A stretch of 64,000 nt of DNA from Kribbella aluminosa. Its GTDB lineage: Bacteria > Actinomycetota > Actinomycetes > Propionibacteriales > Kribbellaceae. This document shows, piece after piece, positions 1 through 8,946 of the stretch. Numbering within the stretch: the first letter of the stretch is position 1; every line of letters begins with the position of its first letter. Location of the stretch: contig NZ_JAGINT010000002.1 of the NCBI RefSeq assembly GCF_017876295.1, positions 3,720,001 through 3,784,000 of the forward strand, read 5' to 3'. The notes beneath the pieces are model-generated. The model was not told the origin of the DNA. It made no database searches and saw only the letters and a list, made by a program, of their open reading frames with translations. A program made the position numbers and the translations under genes.

Positions 1-368
1 TTCTGCGCCTTCGCGGAGGCGGCCACCGCGGCGGCGGCCTTGCCGTCGACCGGGTCCAGGACCAGCACGTTCGCGCCCTGGGTGAGCGCGGCCTCGGCCT
101 GCTGCTGTTGCTTGGACGCGTCCTGGTCGGCGTTGCTGTAGATCAGCTGGCACTTCGCGCAGGCTGCCTTCAGCGCCTCGGTGAACAGCGGGCGGTCGAG
201 GGCCTCGTACCGGGTGGTCTTCGACTCGGGCAGCAGCAGCGCGATCTTCTTGGCGTCGCTCTTGCTGCCGGAGCCGCCTGAACTGCCGTTGCCGCAGGCC
301 ACCAGCGAGGCGGCCAGGGCCGACACGGCGATGCCGAGGCCGACGAGACGGAGTGCGGAGTGGGACAT
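1..368 (-). CDS. Sugar ABC transporter substrate-binding lipoprotein, partial (xylose/ribose type)
   Basis: This is the N-terminal part of a periplasmic-binding-protein-like lipoprotein; the rest lies beyond the left edge. The start (ATG read leftward from 368) is followed by a signal peptide ending in the lipobox LVACG, so the mature protein would be lipid-anchored outside the cell. The visible mature part (IALLLPESKTTRYEALDRP, then QAEAALTQGANVLVLDPVDG) matches the opening of the D-xylose/ribose-type binding fold. It would deliver a pentose or related sugar to an ABC permease encoded off-window. A ROK regulator lies 80 bp upstream on the same strand. The substrate is inferred from family resemblance only. 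Confidence 0.8.
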   Translation of the reverse strand, partial: MSHSALRLVGLGIAVSALAASLVACGNGSSGGSGSKSDAKKIALLLPESKTTRYEALDRPLFTEALKAACAKCQLIYSNADQDASKQQQQAEAALTQGANVLVLDPVDGKAAAAVAASAKAQ

Positions 369-448
369 GTGGCGGCTCCTTGACGAGACAGGCCGGTTTG
401 GCCTGCCCGCAGTCAAGCCGGGTCAGCCTTTGACGTCAAGACTTGAAT

Positions 449-1625
449 TCAAGAAATGGAGATATTGGTGTGACTCAGCATCGACGCCCGGTGGATCGCG
501 CCGACGATGTCGGCCTCGTCGCCGAGCTCGGCGGGCCGCAGTTCGACGGTCGCGGCGGCGCTCGGGATCGCGCACCGGTCGAGCGCCTCGCGGAGCGGGC
601 CGAGAATGAGGTCACCGGCCTCGGCGAGCAGGCCGCCGACCACGATCGCCTCCGGGTTCAGCAGGTTCACCACCCCGGCGACCGCGACGCCGACCCGGCG
701 GCCGGCGTCCTCGATCACCCGGCGGCAGCCCAGGTCGCCGGCCAGCGCGCGGTGCACGATGTCCTTCAGCCGCAGCGGTCCGTGGGACGCGGCCAGGCTG
801 CTGATCAGCGCCCGGGAGCCGACGAACGTGTCCAGGCAGCCGCGGTTCCCGCACCGGCAGATCGGGCCGTTCTCGTCGATCGTGACGTGGCCGATCTCGC
901 CCGCCGTACCGGCCGAGCCGCGGTACACCTCGCCGTCGATCACGATCCCCGCGCCGACGCCGTACGAGAACTTCAGGTAGCAGCCGTTCCGGACGCCGCG
1001 CAGCCCGCCGGCCCGGAGCTCGCCGAGGGCCGCCAGGTTGGCGGTGTTGTCGAGCGCGACCGGGGCCCGCAGGTACGCCGACATCGCGTCCGTGACGTTG
1101 ACCCCGCGCCAGCCGGGGAGTACCGCGTCGGACCCGGCCTCGCCGCTGATCGCGTCGACCGGCATCGGCAGCCCGAACCCGATCGCGGAGATGTCCTCGA
1201 CGCCGGAGCTGACCGTCTCGGCCAGGTCCGCGAGCAGCCGGGCGGCGCGCTCCATGCCCTCGTCGGCGACGTGGTCGGCCTGCAGCGGCATCAGTTGCTG
1301 GGCGAGGATCTCGCGGGATCCGTTCGCGACCGCGACCCGGACGTCGCGCTCGCCGAACGCGACGCCCGCCAGCAGCCCGCCGCCGGACTCGAGCGACACC
1401 AGGACCGCGCGGCGGCCGTTGCGGATGCTCCGGGACAGGCCGACCAGGCCGGCCCTGGTCGAGCTCCTTCACCATGTTCGACACGGTGGCGGCGGAGAGG
1501 CCGGAGGCGGCCGCGATCTCGACCTGGGTGAGCGGGCCGTGCTGCCGGACGACACCGAGAACGCGCGCACGGTTGGCTTCGCGCAGCGAAGCCTGCGAGC
1601 CCGGGGCTGGGCGAGTTGCGTTCAT
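449..1625 (-). pseudogene. ROK-family transcriptional regulator, split by an apparent +1 frameshift
   Basis: The first frame (start ATG at 1625, MNATRPAPGSQ) gives a winged helix-turn-helix (GPLTQVEIAAASGLSAATVSNMVKEL). The second frame gives the ROK sugar-kinase-like domain (AIGFGLPMPVDAIS, then the Cys-rich motif CRCGNRGCLDT) and ends at 449. The two join if one C is removed from the CCC at 1453-1455. This restores DQAGLVGLSRSIRNGRR and a protein of about 391 residues, normal for ROK repressors such as XylR. It probably controls the downstream sugar-binding gene. Whether the break is real or a sequencing indel is open. Four other genes in the window show the same kind of break, which favours an indel. 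Confidence 0.85.
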
Positions 1626-1775
1626 TACATAAAGATAACGGATCGCGGGGCGTACCCGGCCGCCCACCGGTCGTGAACGATGAACATCAGTCGCAACCTC
1701 GCCGTCACTACCCCACTTGATCGTTCCATCGGCGACAGTAGACCACCGCGGGGACAGCGTGGTGGAGGTGAGCGC

Positions 1776-2678
1776 TCACACGGTCAGGGCGAGGGCTAAG
1801 AGGGCTATTGGGACGGCTAGTTCGACGGTCGCGCCGAGTACGTCGCCGGTGGTCCCGCCGAGCTTCCGGTTCGCCAGACGGCTGCTGACGAAGCTGGTCC
1901 CGACGGTCAGCAGGACAGCTGCTACGACGCCGACCAGCTGCCAGGTGAGGGCGATGCCCGCGGTGCTGCCGGTGCCTGCGGCGTACTGCGGGGTGCTGGT
2001 TGAGGGTTGCAGCCAGGTGAGGGTGGTGGTTGCGGCGAGGACCAGGGCTGTTGCGAAGGTGGCGGTCGTCGGGCGGACGGTGGCGGCGACGACGGTGCCG
2101 AGGCCGTCGGGGCGGGCGGCGGGAACCGACGTACGGCAGGACCAGGGGAGGGTGAGGCGGCTCGCGACGGCGGCGATCAGGACCGCCTGCCAGCCGAAGC
2201 CCGCCTGCAGGCAGGCCGTCAGAGCGGCGACGTCGAGCAACAACACCCCGACGATCGCGACCACGCCGAACGGCCCGATGTCGCTCTGCTTCATGATCCG
2301 CAACATCGTCTCGCGATCCCGCCGCGACCCGAGCGCGTCGGCGAAATCCGCCAGCCCGTCCAGATGCAAACCACCCGACAACCCGGCCACCACCAGCACA
2401 CCAAGCACAGCCGCCAGCAGTTCAGCCTCCGGCCGCACAAGCTGAGCCAGCGCAACCACCCCAGCCGCAATGCCGCCGACCACCAGCCCGGCCACCGGCG
2501 CGAGCAGCATCGCCCGCCCACCAACCACCCGATCCACCCGCCGCGGAACCCCGGCCGGAAGAACGGTGAGGGTGCCGAACGCCAGCCGCAAGGCATCAAG
2601 CCAACCGCCGGAGTGAGCACCGGCGAGGTCGGGCTGCGGACCACCCGGCTCCTGGTTGGGGTCGGTTGCGGGGGTCAT
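1776..2678 (-). CDS. cobS: Adenosylcobinamide-GDP ribazoletransferase (cobalamin synthase)
   Basis: CobS joins adenosylcobinamide-GDP to alpha-ribazole (phosphate), the last assembly step of cobalamin, in the membrane. The 300-residue product has the family's characteristic segment GGLHLDGLADFADALGSRRD followed by MLRIMKQSDIGPFGV, and several hydrophobic helices across its length. The start chosen is the ATG at 2678 (MTPATDPNQEP), which overlaps the cobU stop as ATGA and so suggests translational coupling. A longer open frame upstream is only the antisense-like shadow of cobU. This is the last gene of the riboswitch-led operon. Confidence 0.95.
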   Translation of the reverse strand: MTPATDPNQEPGGPQPDLAGAHSGGWLDALRLAFGTLTVLPAGVPRRVDRVVGGRAMLLAPVAGLVVGGIAAGVVALAQLVRPEAELLAAVLGVLVVAGLSGGLHLDGLADFADALGSRRDRETMLRIMKQSDIGPFGVVAIVGVLLLDVAALTACLQAGFGWQAVLIAAVASRLTLPWSCRTSVPAARPDGLGTVVAATVRPTTATFATALVLAATTTLTWLQPSTSTPQYAAGTGSTAGIALTWQLVGVVAAVLLTVGTSFVSSRLANRKLGGTTGDVLGATVELAVPIALLALALTV

Positions 2679-3235
2679 GTGAGGGGGAGGGTGCGGCCGG
2701 CGATGGTCCAGAGGACCTGGTCGGAGGCGAGGGAGATGCTGGTGTTGAGGCGGCCCATCAGGTCCCGGAAGAGCCGGGTGCCGGGGTCGGCGGGGACAAT
2801 GCCGGAGCCCACGTCGTTGCTGACGGCAACTACCCGGCGGGGCGTCGCGGACCAGGCCGTGACCAGGCCGGCGATGCGTTCCTCGAGCGTGGCCGCAGCG
2901 TTGGCTGGTTCGCCGGTCGAGCCCGACCGGGAGAGCTCGGACCAGACGCCGACAGCATCCATGGTGCGGGAGAGCCAGAGCGTGAGGCAGTCGATCAGCA
3001 GTGGCGGGCCGGGAGTCTCCAGCAGCGGGACCAGGTCGATGGTTTCGGCCAGGCCCCAGGTCGCCGGGCGGCGGGAGCGGTGTTTGGCTACCCGGTCGGC
3101 CCACTCCGCGTTCCCGGCGTCGTCCCCGCCGGTGGCGACGTACACGACGTCCGGTACGTCGGCCAGCAGCCGCTCGGCCGCGATCGACTTACCGGACCGC
3201 GCCCCGCCCAGCACCAGTGTCCGCTGCTCAGCCAT
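2675..3235 (-). CDS. cobU: Adenosylcobinamide kinase / adenosylcobinamide-phosphate guanylyltransferase
   Basis: CobU phosphorylates adenosylcobinamide and then transfers GMP to it, making the substrate of CobS. The 186-residue protein begins with the P-loop LVLGGARSGKS (about residues 7-17). It also has VYVATGG and the conserved DCLTLWLS and VSNDVGSGIVP blocks, and its full length is typical. Its start overlaps the end of the ECF S-component gene by 8 bp, and its stop overlaps the cobS start. The position with an ECF importer under a cobalamin riboswitch fits salvage of imported cobinamide or corrinoid. Confidence 0.95.
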   Translation of the reverse strand: MAEQRTLVLGGARSGKSIAAERLLADVPDVVYVATGGDDAGNAEWADRVAKHRSRRPATWGLAETIDLVPLLETPGPPLLIDCLTLWLSRTMDAVGVWSELSRSGSTGEPANAAATLEERIAGLVTAWSATPRRVVAVSNDVGSGIVPADPGTRLFRDLMGRLNTSISLASDQVLWTIAGRTLPLT

Positions 3236-4067
3236 CCGTCCTCCCGGGCTCGAAAACCACCGGCGCCTCGAACGCCGCCTTGCGTGCCGTACGCCGGAAC
3301 GCGTTCAGGATCGGCCGTCCGAGCGCGAGCACCAGCACCGCGCACAGGATCCCGCGCGGGATGTCCCACCCCAGCGAGGTCGCGACCACGAACAGGAAGT
3401 ACCGGTGCAGGTTCTCGGCCAGCGAATCACCCGGTACGAACGAGAAGTCGCTCCCGAACGTCGCGTACGGCCAGAACCACAGGTTCATGATGATGCCGTA
3501 CAGCACCCCGGACACCAGCGAGTACGCCGCCAGCAACAGCAACTCCAGCCGCCCGCCGATCCGCGGCAGCAACCCGGCCAGGCACCCGACCCACGCGCAC
3601 GCGAACATCTGGAACGGCATCCACGGCCCGACCCCGCCGCTGATCAACGCCCCGCCCAGCAACGACACCGCCCCGAGCACGAACCCGAACCCGGCACCGA
3701 ACGCCCGCCCGGCCAGCACCAGCAGGAAGAACCCGGGCTCGAGCCCCGCCGTACCAGGGCCCAAAGCCCGCAGCGCCGCCCCGACCGCTGCGAGCATGCC
3801 GACCAGCGAGATCACCTTCGCGTCGATGCCCGACTCGGAGAGCTCCGCGAGTACGACGGCCACCAGCAACGGCAGCAGCAACACGAACAGCCACGGGGCG
3901 TCCGTGGTGTGACCGATCGCCGACGCGCCCGCCTGTGCCGTCCGGAAGAACAGCGGCCAGGCGAAGGCCAGGACACCGATGAGTGAGGCGACCAGCAACG
4001 CGACCGTGCTGCGGGGCTTCAGCCGGATGAGTCGGAGGGTCGCGGTCGGTGACTCGAACCGGCTCAC
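3228..4067 (-). CDS. ECF transporter S component (substrate-binding membrane subunit)
   Basis: This 279-residue hydrophobic protein has about six or more predicted membrane segments (for example VALLVASLIGVLAFAWPLFF and WLFVLLLPLLVAVVLAEL) with small-residue-rich helices such as GRAFGAGFGFVLGAVSLLGGAL. That pattern fits ECF S components, which bind the vitamin in the membrane. The GTG start at 4067 overlaps the stop of the ATPase gene as GTGA. Ligand specificity cannot be read from the sequence. The riboswitch and the neighbouring cobU and cobS suggest a corrinoid or cobalamin precursor. Confidence 0.85.
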   Translation of the reverse strand: MSRFESPTATLRLIRLKPRSTVALLVASLIGVLAFAWPLFFRTAQAGASAIGHTTDAPWLFVLLLPLLVAVVLAELSESGIDAKVISLVGMLAAVGAALRALGPGTAGLEPGFFLLVLAGRAFGAGFGFVLGAVSLLGGALISGGVGPWMPFQMFACAWVGCLAGLLPRIGGRLELLLLAAYSLVSGVLYGIIMNLWFWPYATFGSDFSFVPGDSLAENLHRYFLFVVATSLGWDIPRGILCAVLVLALGRPILNAFRRTARKAAFEAPVVFEPGRTDG

Positions 4068-5674
4068 GAGGCTCGATCCAGTGCTTCGGCGACCTCGCCA
4101 ACGGTCAGGAACGGCAGCGGTGCAAGGATCTTCGCGACCTGCGGCGCGAAGGCCGGCGACCCGGCGATCACCTCGGCAGTCGGGCCGTCGCTGACCAGCT
4201 CGCCGTCCGCCAGCACCATCACCCGCGTCGCGACCTCGGCGACCATCTCGACGTCGTGCGTCGACAGCACCACGGCATGCCCAGCAGCGGCCAGCTCGCG
4301 CAGGATCGCCACCAGCCGCCGCTTGGCACCGTAGTCGAGTCCACGCGTCGGCTCGTCCAGCAACAGCAGGGGCGGAGCACCGCACAGTACGACGGCCAGC
4401 GCCAGGCACAACCGCTGTCCCTCGGACAGGTCGCGTGGATGGACGTCCAACGCCACGTCTGGTGTCAGCCGCTCCAGCAACGCCCAGCAACTACCTGCAG
4501 GCACCTTGAAGTCCGAGTCAGCGCTGGCGCACTCGTCAGCGACAGTAGCGGCGTACAGCAGGTCAGCCGGCTCCTGCGGGACCAGGCCGACCGCCTTGAC
4601 CAGTTGCTTCGGCTTGGTACGTCGTGGGTCCGTCCCAGCGGCAACCGCCGTACCGGAGCGTGCAGGGACGATGCCGACGAGTGCATTGAGCAGCGTGGAC
4701 TTGCCCGCGCCGTTGCGGCCCATGAGCGCGACGACCTCACCGGCCTTGATACTCAGCGACACCCCGCGCAAAGCGGTGACAGCCCCATAGCCAACGACGA
4801 GGTCCGTGCAGCGTGCCAGCTCGTTGCCCAGTGCCCCTGCGGGTCGTACCGGAGCAGCCGAGTCCAACTGCTTTCTCAAGGTCACAGCCGCCCGGCGGGC
4901 GTCCCGCACAGACAGGGGCAGTGGTGACCAGCCAGCCAGCCGTCCCAGCTCGACCACGGGCGGTGCGACCGGTGCGCTCACCATGCGCTCCGCGGGCAGA
5001 CCGGTAGACACTGCAGCAGCCCCACCAGGTACTTCGATCACACGGTCGGCGTACTGGATCACCCGCTCCAGCCGGTGCTCGGCCATCACGACGGTGGCGC
5101 CCAGGTCGTGTACGAGCCGCTGGAGCGCAGCCAGCACCTCCTCGGCCGCCTGCGGGTCCAGCGCTGACGTGGGCTCGTCCAGCACCAGTACGGCGGGATG
5201 CGACGTGAGGGCGGCACCGATAGCTGTCCGTTGCCGCTGACCTCCCGACAACGACGTGAGTGCCCGGTCGCGTACGTCGGCCAGCCCCAGCAGGTCGAGT
5301 GTCTCCTCGACACGACGGCGCATCACGTCCGGCGCCACGCCCAGCGACTCCATGCTGTACGCCAGCTCGTCCTCGACCGTGTCGGTGACGAACCCGGCCA
5401 TCGGGTCCTGCCCGACCATCCCGACCACGTCCGCAAGGTCCCGCGGCCGGTACTCGCGGGTGTCCCGCCCACCGACCAGCACCCGCCCGGCGAGCGTGCC
5501 GCCGGTGAAGTGCGGCACCAGCCCGTTGATTGCCCGCAGCAACGTGGACTTGCCGGACCCGGTGCGGCCGATCACCAGCGCCAGCTCACCCTCCGGCACC
5601 GTGAAGCTCACGTCCCGCAGGGCCGGCTGGCGCGCACCGTCGTACGTCACGGTCACCTGGTCGAACTCGATCAT
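4064..5674 (-). CDS. ECF transporter ATPase, two fused ABC domains
   Basis: This gene encodes both ATP-hydrolysing halves of an energy-coupling-factor transporter in one 536-residue chain. Domain 1 has Walker A GRTGSGKST, signature LSGGQRQR and Walker B VLVLDEPTSALD. Domain 2 has GRNGAGKST, LSEGQRLCLA and LLLLDEPTRGLD. The start MIEFDQVTVTYDG at 5674 overlaps the stop of the T component as ATGA. A longer in-frame extension upstream to 6046 runs through the ecfT region and has no domain sense, so it was rejected. The order T-A-S with tight overlaps indicates one complex made from one transcript. Confidence 0.93.
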   Translation of the reverse strand: MIEFDQVTVTYDGARQPALRDVSFTVPEGELALVIGRTGSGKSTLLRAINGLVPHFTGGTLAGRVLVGGRDTREYRPRDLADVVGMVGQDPMAGFVTDTVEDELAYSMESLGVAPDVMRRRVEETLDLLGLADVRDRALTSLSGGQRQRTAIGAALTSHPAVLVLDEPTSALDPQAAEEVLAALQRLVHDLGATVVMAEHRLERVIQYADRVIEVPGGAAAVSTGLPAERMVSAPVAPPVVELGRLAGWSPLPLSVRDARRAAVTLRKQLDSAAPVRPAGALGNELARCTDLVVGYGAVTALRGVSLSIKAGEVVALMGRNGAGKSTLLNALVGIVPARSGTAVAAGTDPRRTKPKQLVKAVGLVPQEPADLLYAATVADECASADSDFKVPAGSCWALLERLTPDVALDVHPRDLSEGQRLCLALAVVLCGAPPLLLLDEPTRGLDYGAKRRLVAILRELAAAGHAVVLSTHDVEMVAEVATRVMVLADGELVSDGPTAEVIAGSPAFAPQVAKILAPLPFLTVGEVAEALDRAS

Positions 5675-6756
5675 GCCGCGTCCTTCTTCAACGGTGGCGC
5701 AGTGAGGGCGGGCGCCAGTCCGATCAGTACGCCGACGGCTGGCAGCACCGGGACCGGTGGGACCACCAACGGCCCCGCCAGCAGCAGGCCGTCCACACCG
5801 CGGACCGCTGCGGTCACCATCGCTCCTGCAGCGACCGCACCGGCCGCCACGACCAGCCACTCGGGCAGGGCCCACGGGTCTGGCCGGTACCGCGTCCTGC
5901 TGACCCGTTGGCGCCCTACGGCCATGGCCGCGACCGCGAGGAGTACGCCGACCACGAGCGCGCCGGCTGCGAGTGGAAACGCCATGGAGTCGGTCAGCAA
6001 CGCGTAGACACCGAGCAGGATCCCTAGCAGGCCCAGCAACACGCATAACGCTGTGAGCCGACGCTGACTACGAGGAGCCTGCGCCGTACGCCCGTACCCG
6101 CGGGAGTCCATCGCAGCCGCCAGCTCCACCGACCGGTCGAGGGCACCTTCCAGCACCGGCATGGCCGTCGTACGGAAGGAGGCACGCGTACGGCCGCGCA
6201 GTCGGCGTGCACTGCGGATACGGCGGCCGTCCGTCACGAGCTGCGGTGCGAAGGTCAGTGCCACGACACAGGCGACGCCCATCTCGTACAGGGCCCCCGG
6301 CAACGACTTCAGCAACCGCCGTGGACTGGCCAGGGCGTTGGCCGCTCCGACGCAGCACAGCATCACGGCCAGTTGCCCGCCGTCGTACAGAGCGGTTATC
6401 AGTGCCTCTGCCGTCACTTGACCGCCGAGCTTGACCCCGGCAGCCCAGCCAGGCAACGGGACCTGCGGCAGCGTGAACAGCACCGTGTTGCCCTGAGAGC
6501 GGGTCGACAGCAACGCCTGCAGGACCACACGGACCGCAATCACCAGCAGCCCCAGCTTGAGGAACGCAGTGAAGCTGTGCGCCCATGGTGCATCGCTGCG
6601 ACGCGCAGCCACGACAAAACCGGTGACGGCGAGGATAAGAACCAGCAGAACCGGGTTACGCGTCCTGCTGGCCGCTACAGCCATGCACAGCGCCCACAAC
6701 CACCAAGCCCCCGGGTGGAGTGCCCGGGGGAGCGTGAGGTGGTGGACGGCGCGCAT
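5671..6756 (-). CDS. ECF transporter T component (CbiQ/EcfT family)
   Basis: EcfT is the membrane scaffold that couples the ATPases to the S component. The 361-residue product has hydrophobic segments (LLVLILAVTGFVVAA, LGLLVIAVRVVLQALL and a C-terminal set) and the family's coupling motif around AAAMDSRGYGR. The ATG at 6756 directly follows the TAG of the preceding SCO2322-like gene (TAGATG), again implying coupling. Its end overlaps the ATPase gene by four bases. Confidence 0.92.
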   Translation of the reverse strand: MRAVHHLTLPRALHPGAWWLWALCMAVAASRTRNPVLLVLILAVTGFVVAARRSDAPWAHSFTAFLKLGLLVIAVRVVLQALLSTRSQGNTVLFTLPQVPLPGWAAGVKLGGQVTAEALITALYDGGQLAVMLCCVGAANALASPRRLLKSLPGALYEMGVACVVALTFAPQLVTDGRRIRSARRLRGRTRASFRTTAMPVLEGALDRSVELAAAMDSRGYGRTAQAPRSQRRLTALCVLLGLLGILLGVYALLTDSMAFPLAAGALVVGVLLAVAAMAVGRQRVSRTRYRPDPWALPEWLVVAAGAVAAGAMVTAAVRGVDGLLLAGPLVVPPVPVLPAVGVLIGLAPALTAPPLKKDAA

Positions 6757-7465
6757 CTACTTGGCTGCGGTACGCCGACGGTTGATGAACAGCCCGCCGC
6801 CGGCCAGGAGCACGACCACGACGATCGCGATGATGATGCCCGTCCACGGCGTACCGCTGTTGCTGCCGGAGGTCGACGCGGCAGGGGCAGGGGGCCGCCG
6901 AGCCCACGGCGGACTTGATCTCCAGCGTCACCGGGGTGTCGGTGGCCGGGACCTTGATGTTCTTCACCTGGTCCCCGCAGCCCTTCGCCGGGTACCCGCT
7001 GATACCGCAGGTGAGGCCCTTCTCGATCCGGTCGGGTCCGGCCGCGGCCAGGATCTGCGCGCCGGTCGAGGTCGTGGCGGTCACCACACAGGTCCCGGTG
7101 GCCAGGCCCGGGGTCTCACCGGAGACGGCGTCCTCCGGCGTACCAGGATCGACGACCAGGGCCACGCGCGTCTTGCCGGTCTCTGCCGGGGTCTTGCCGC
7201 AGACGGCGGCGAAGTCACCCGAGGCCCGCGGTACCCGCGGCTTGGCGCCGCCGAGGGCGAACCGCCAGCCCTCCACCGACCCGTCGGCCGGCACGACGGC
7301 GTCCGGCCCCTTCTGTGCGAAGGCCCACTGGCCGTTGCTCCACTGGTAGTAGCCCCAGAAGCGGTAGCCGTCCTCGGCCCTTGCTGAAGTTGCAACGGCC
7401 CCAGCAAGCAGGAGACCCGCCAGCAGGCTGAGGACCAGTCGTACGGTCCGGCGATGTGCAGTCAT
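6757..7465 (-). pseudogene. SCO2322-like exported protein, apparent +1 frameshift near the C-terminus
   Basis: This is the first gene of the cobalamin operon. It has an N-terminal signal peptide (LVLSLLAGLLLAGAVATSARA) and then DGYRFWGYYQWSNGQWAF and several Cys residues, resembling a conserved actinomycete family found beside ECF transporters. The frame as written runs off after KSAVGSAAP. Removing one C from the C5 run (near 6890) gives a Ser/Gly linker, a membrane segment IIIAIVVVVLLAGGGLFI and a TAG at 6757 directly abutting ecfT. The corrected protein is about 235 residues, membrane-anchored, with an extracellular domain. Its role is unknown; it may assist vitamin uptake at the cell surface. 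Confidence 0.8.
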
Positions 7466-7566
7466 GATGAGTCCTCGGTCGGGCCGCAGCCCGGTGGAGG
7501 AGGTCCCGCCTGCACCGGCAGGGTAGGGCTCCACCCGCGGACCACGGCGGGTAGTTGAGCCTGACC

Positions 7567-7660
7567 GCCTGCGTCACAGTGTTCCGGCTCGCCACCGAGA
7601 TCGGTGGCCTACGGTTGCGGGTCAGCGCCGGACTTCGACCGGCTTCCCTGTGACGCAGGC
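7567..7660 (-). promoter_or_regulatory. Cobalamin riboswitch
   Basis: Read leftward, the leader of the SCO2322-like/ECF/cobU/cobS operon contains the conserved cobalamin aptamer core GGTCGAAGTCCGG, then GCTGACCCGCAACCGT, and later GAGCCGGAACAC. A 13-bp closing helix pairs 7648-7660 with 7567-7579 (GCCTGCGTCACAG with its complement). An inner hairpin CCACCGATCTCGGTGG is also visible. Between the aptamer and the ATG at 7465 a second helix (GGTGGAG/CTCCACC, about 7492-7535) could form the expression platform. Established riboswitches of this class repress vitamin B12 synthesis or uptake genes when cobalamin is high. Confidence 0.92.
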
Positions 7661-7690
7661 GTGTGGTTCGACCGAAACTCTACTCTGTGC

Positions 7691-7900
7691 TCATTCGGCG
7701 GACGACAAACTCATCGGCCCGTACACCTCGCGGCTGTCCTCCAGCAGGAACACCTGAGCGACGCCGCGGTCGGCCAGGTCCCGCCAGGTCTCGCCCAGCC
7801 AGCTCTCGGCGTCGCCCTGGGCCGAGAACTCCGCGCCGCCGACCTCACCCGGGTCGACCAGCGCACCGGTCGCGGTCTCGAACCGCCAGCTCCAGCTCAC
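7691..7900 (-). CDS. Small conserved hypothetical protein (69 aa)
   Basis: This short acidic protein starts at a GTG at 7900 that overlaps the stop of the aldo/keto reductase gene as GTGA. It begins SWSWRFETATGALVDPGEV and ends REVYGPMSLSSAE. No membrane segment or signal peptide is seen. Similar small proteins are common in actinomycetes, but I do not recognise a function. Its stop lies about 30 bp before the riboswitch leader, so the promoter of the cobalamin operon must overlap or lie within its 3' end. Confidence 0.65.
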   Translation of the reverse strand: MSWSWRFETATGALVDPGEVGGAEFSAQGDAESWLGETWRDLADRGVAQVFLLEDSREVYGPMSLSSAE

Positions 7901-8907
7901 GAGTTCGGCCGCTTCTGCGGGGAGTTCTGCGCGGTCTTCGCCGGATCCTTCTCGACGATGTGGCCGAGCACCTCGTCGATCCGCTTCAGCAGACCCTCGT
8001 CCAGCGTCACGCCGGAGGCCTTGACGTTCTCGGTGACCTGCTCGGGCCGGGAGGCGCCGATGATCGCCGAGGCGACGTTCGGGTTCTGCAGTACCCAGGC
8101 GATCGCCAGCTGCGACAGCGACAGGCCGACCTCGGCCGCCAGCGGCTTCAGCTCCTGGACCCGGGTCAGTACGTCGTCGGTGAGGAACCGCTTGATGAAG
8201 TTCGACCCGTTCGCGTCGGTGGCCCGGGAGCCCTCGGGCGGCTGCTGACCGGGCAGGTACTTGCCGGTGAGCACCCCCTGCGCGATCGGCGAGAACACCA
8301 CCTGGCTGATCCCGAGCTCCTCGGACGCCGGGACCACCTCGCCCTCGATGACCCGCCAGAGCATGCTGTACTGCGGCTGGTTCGAGACGAACGGGATCCG
8401 CAGCTCGCGGGCCAGCCGGTGGCCCTCCTGGAGCTGCTCCGCGGTCCACTCCGAGACACCGATGTACAGCGCCTTGCCCTGCCGGACGACGTCGGCGAAC
8501 GCCTCCATCGTCTCCTCGAGCGGCGTCTCGGTGTCGTACCGGTGCGCCTGGTAGAGGTCGACGTAGTCGGTGCCGAGCCGCTTCAGCGAGCCGTTGACGG
8601 ACTCGAGGATGTGCTTGCGGGACAGGCCGGTGTCGTTCGGCCCGCCCGGACCGGTCGGCCAGTACACCTTGGTGAAGATCTCCAGCGACTCGCGGCGCTC
8701 GCCGGCCAGCGCCTCGCCGAGCACCGACTCGGCCTTGGTGTTCGCGTAGGTGTCGGCGGTGTCGAACGTCGTGATGCCGGCCTCCAGGGCGGCCCGGACG
8801 CAGGCCTTGGCCTGCTCGTTCTCCACCTGGGAGCCGTGCGTCAGCCAGTTGCCGTACGAGATCTCGCTGACCTTGAGACCACTGTTGCCCAGATAGCGGA
8901 AGTCCAT
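7897..8907 (-). CDS. Aldo/keto reductase (voltage-gated potassium channel beta-subunit-like)
   Basis: This is a 336-residue NADPH-dependent reductase of the AKR superfamily. It starts MDFRYLGNSGLKVSEISYG and has the catalytic Asp-Tyr pair in FDTADTYANTKAES and a Lys in EIFTKVYW. YVDLYQAHRYD contributes the active-site His, and the cofactor-binding end is ASAIIGASRPEQV. It would reduce small carbonyl compounds in the cytoplasm; the substrate is not predictable. The next gene on this strand overlaps it by four bases. Confidence 0.93.
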   Translation of the reverse strand: MDFRYLGNSGLKVSEISYGNWLTHGSQVENEQAKACVRAALEAGITTFDTADTYANTKAESVLGEALAGERRESLEIFTKVYWPTGPGGPNDTGLSRKHILESVNGSLKRLGTDYVDLYQAHRYDTETPLEETMEAFADVVRQGKALYIGVSEWTAEQLQEGHRLARELRIPFVSNQPQYSMLWRVIEGEVVPASEELGISQVVFSPIAQGVLTGKYLPGQQPPEGSRATDANGSNFIKRFLTDDVLTRVQELKPLAAEVGLSLSQLAIAWVLQNPNVASAIIGASRPEQVTENVKASGVTLDEGLLKRIDEVLGHIVEKDPAKTAQNSPQKRPNS

Positions 8908-8946
8908 ACCCCGACCCTACTTGCCCGGGGTCAGGAGGCCAGCATC

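Noticed and set aside
443..1531. Long plus-strand open frame opposite the ROK gene
   Set aside because: It is rich in Arg, Ala, Gly, Asp and has no domain; the minus strand holds a clear ROK regulator. Such shadows are expected at this GC content.
2007..3986. 659-codon plus-strand open frame across the cobS-cobU region
   Set aside because: It is low-complexity composition opposite three well-supported overlapping genes.
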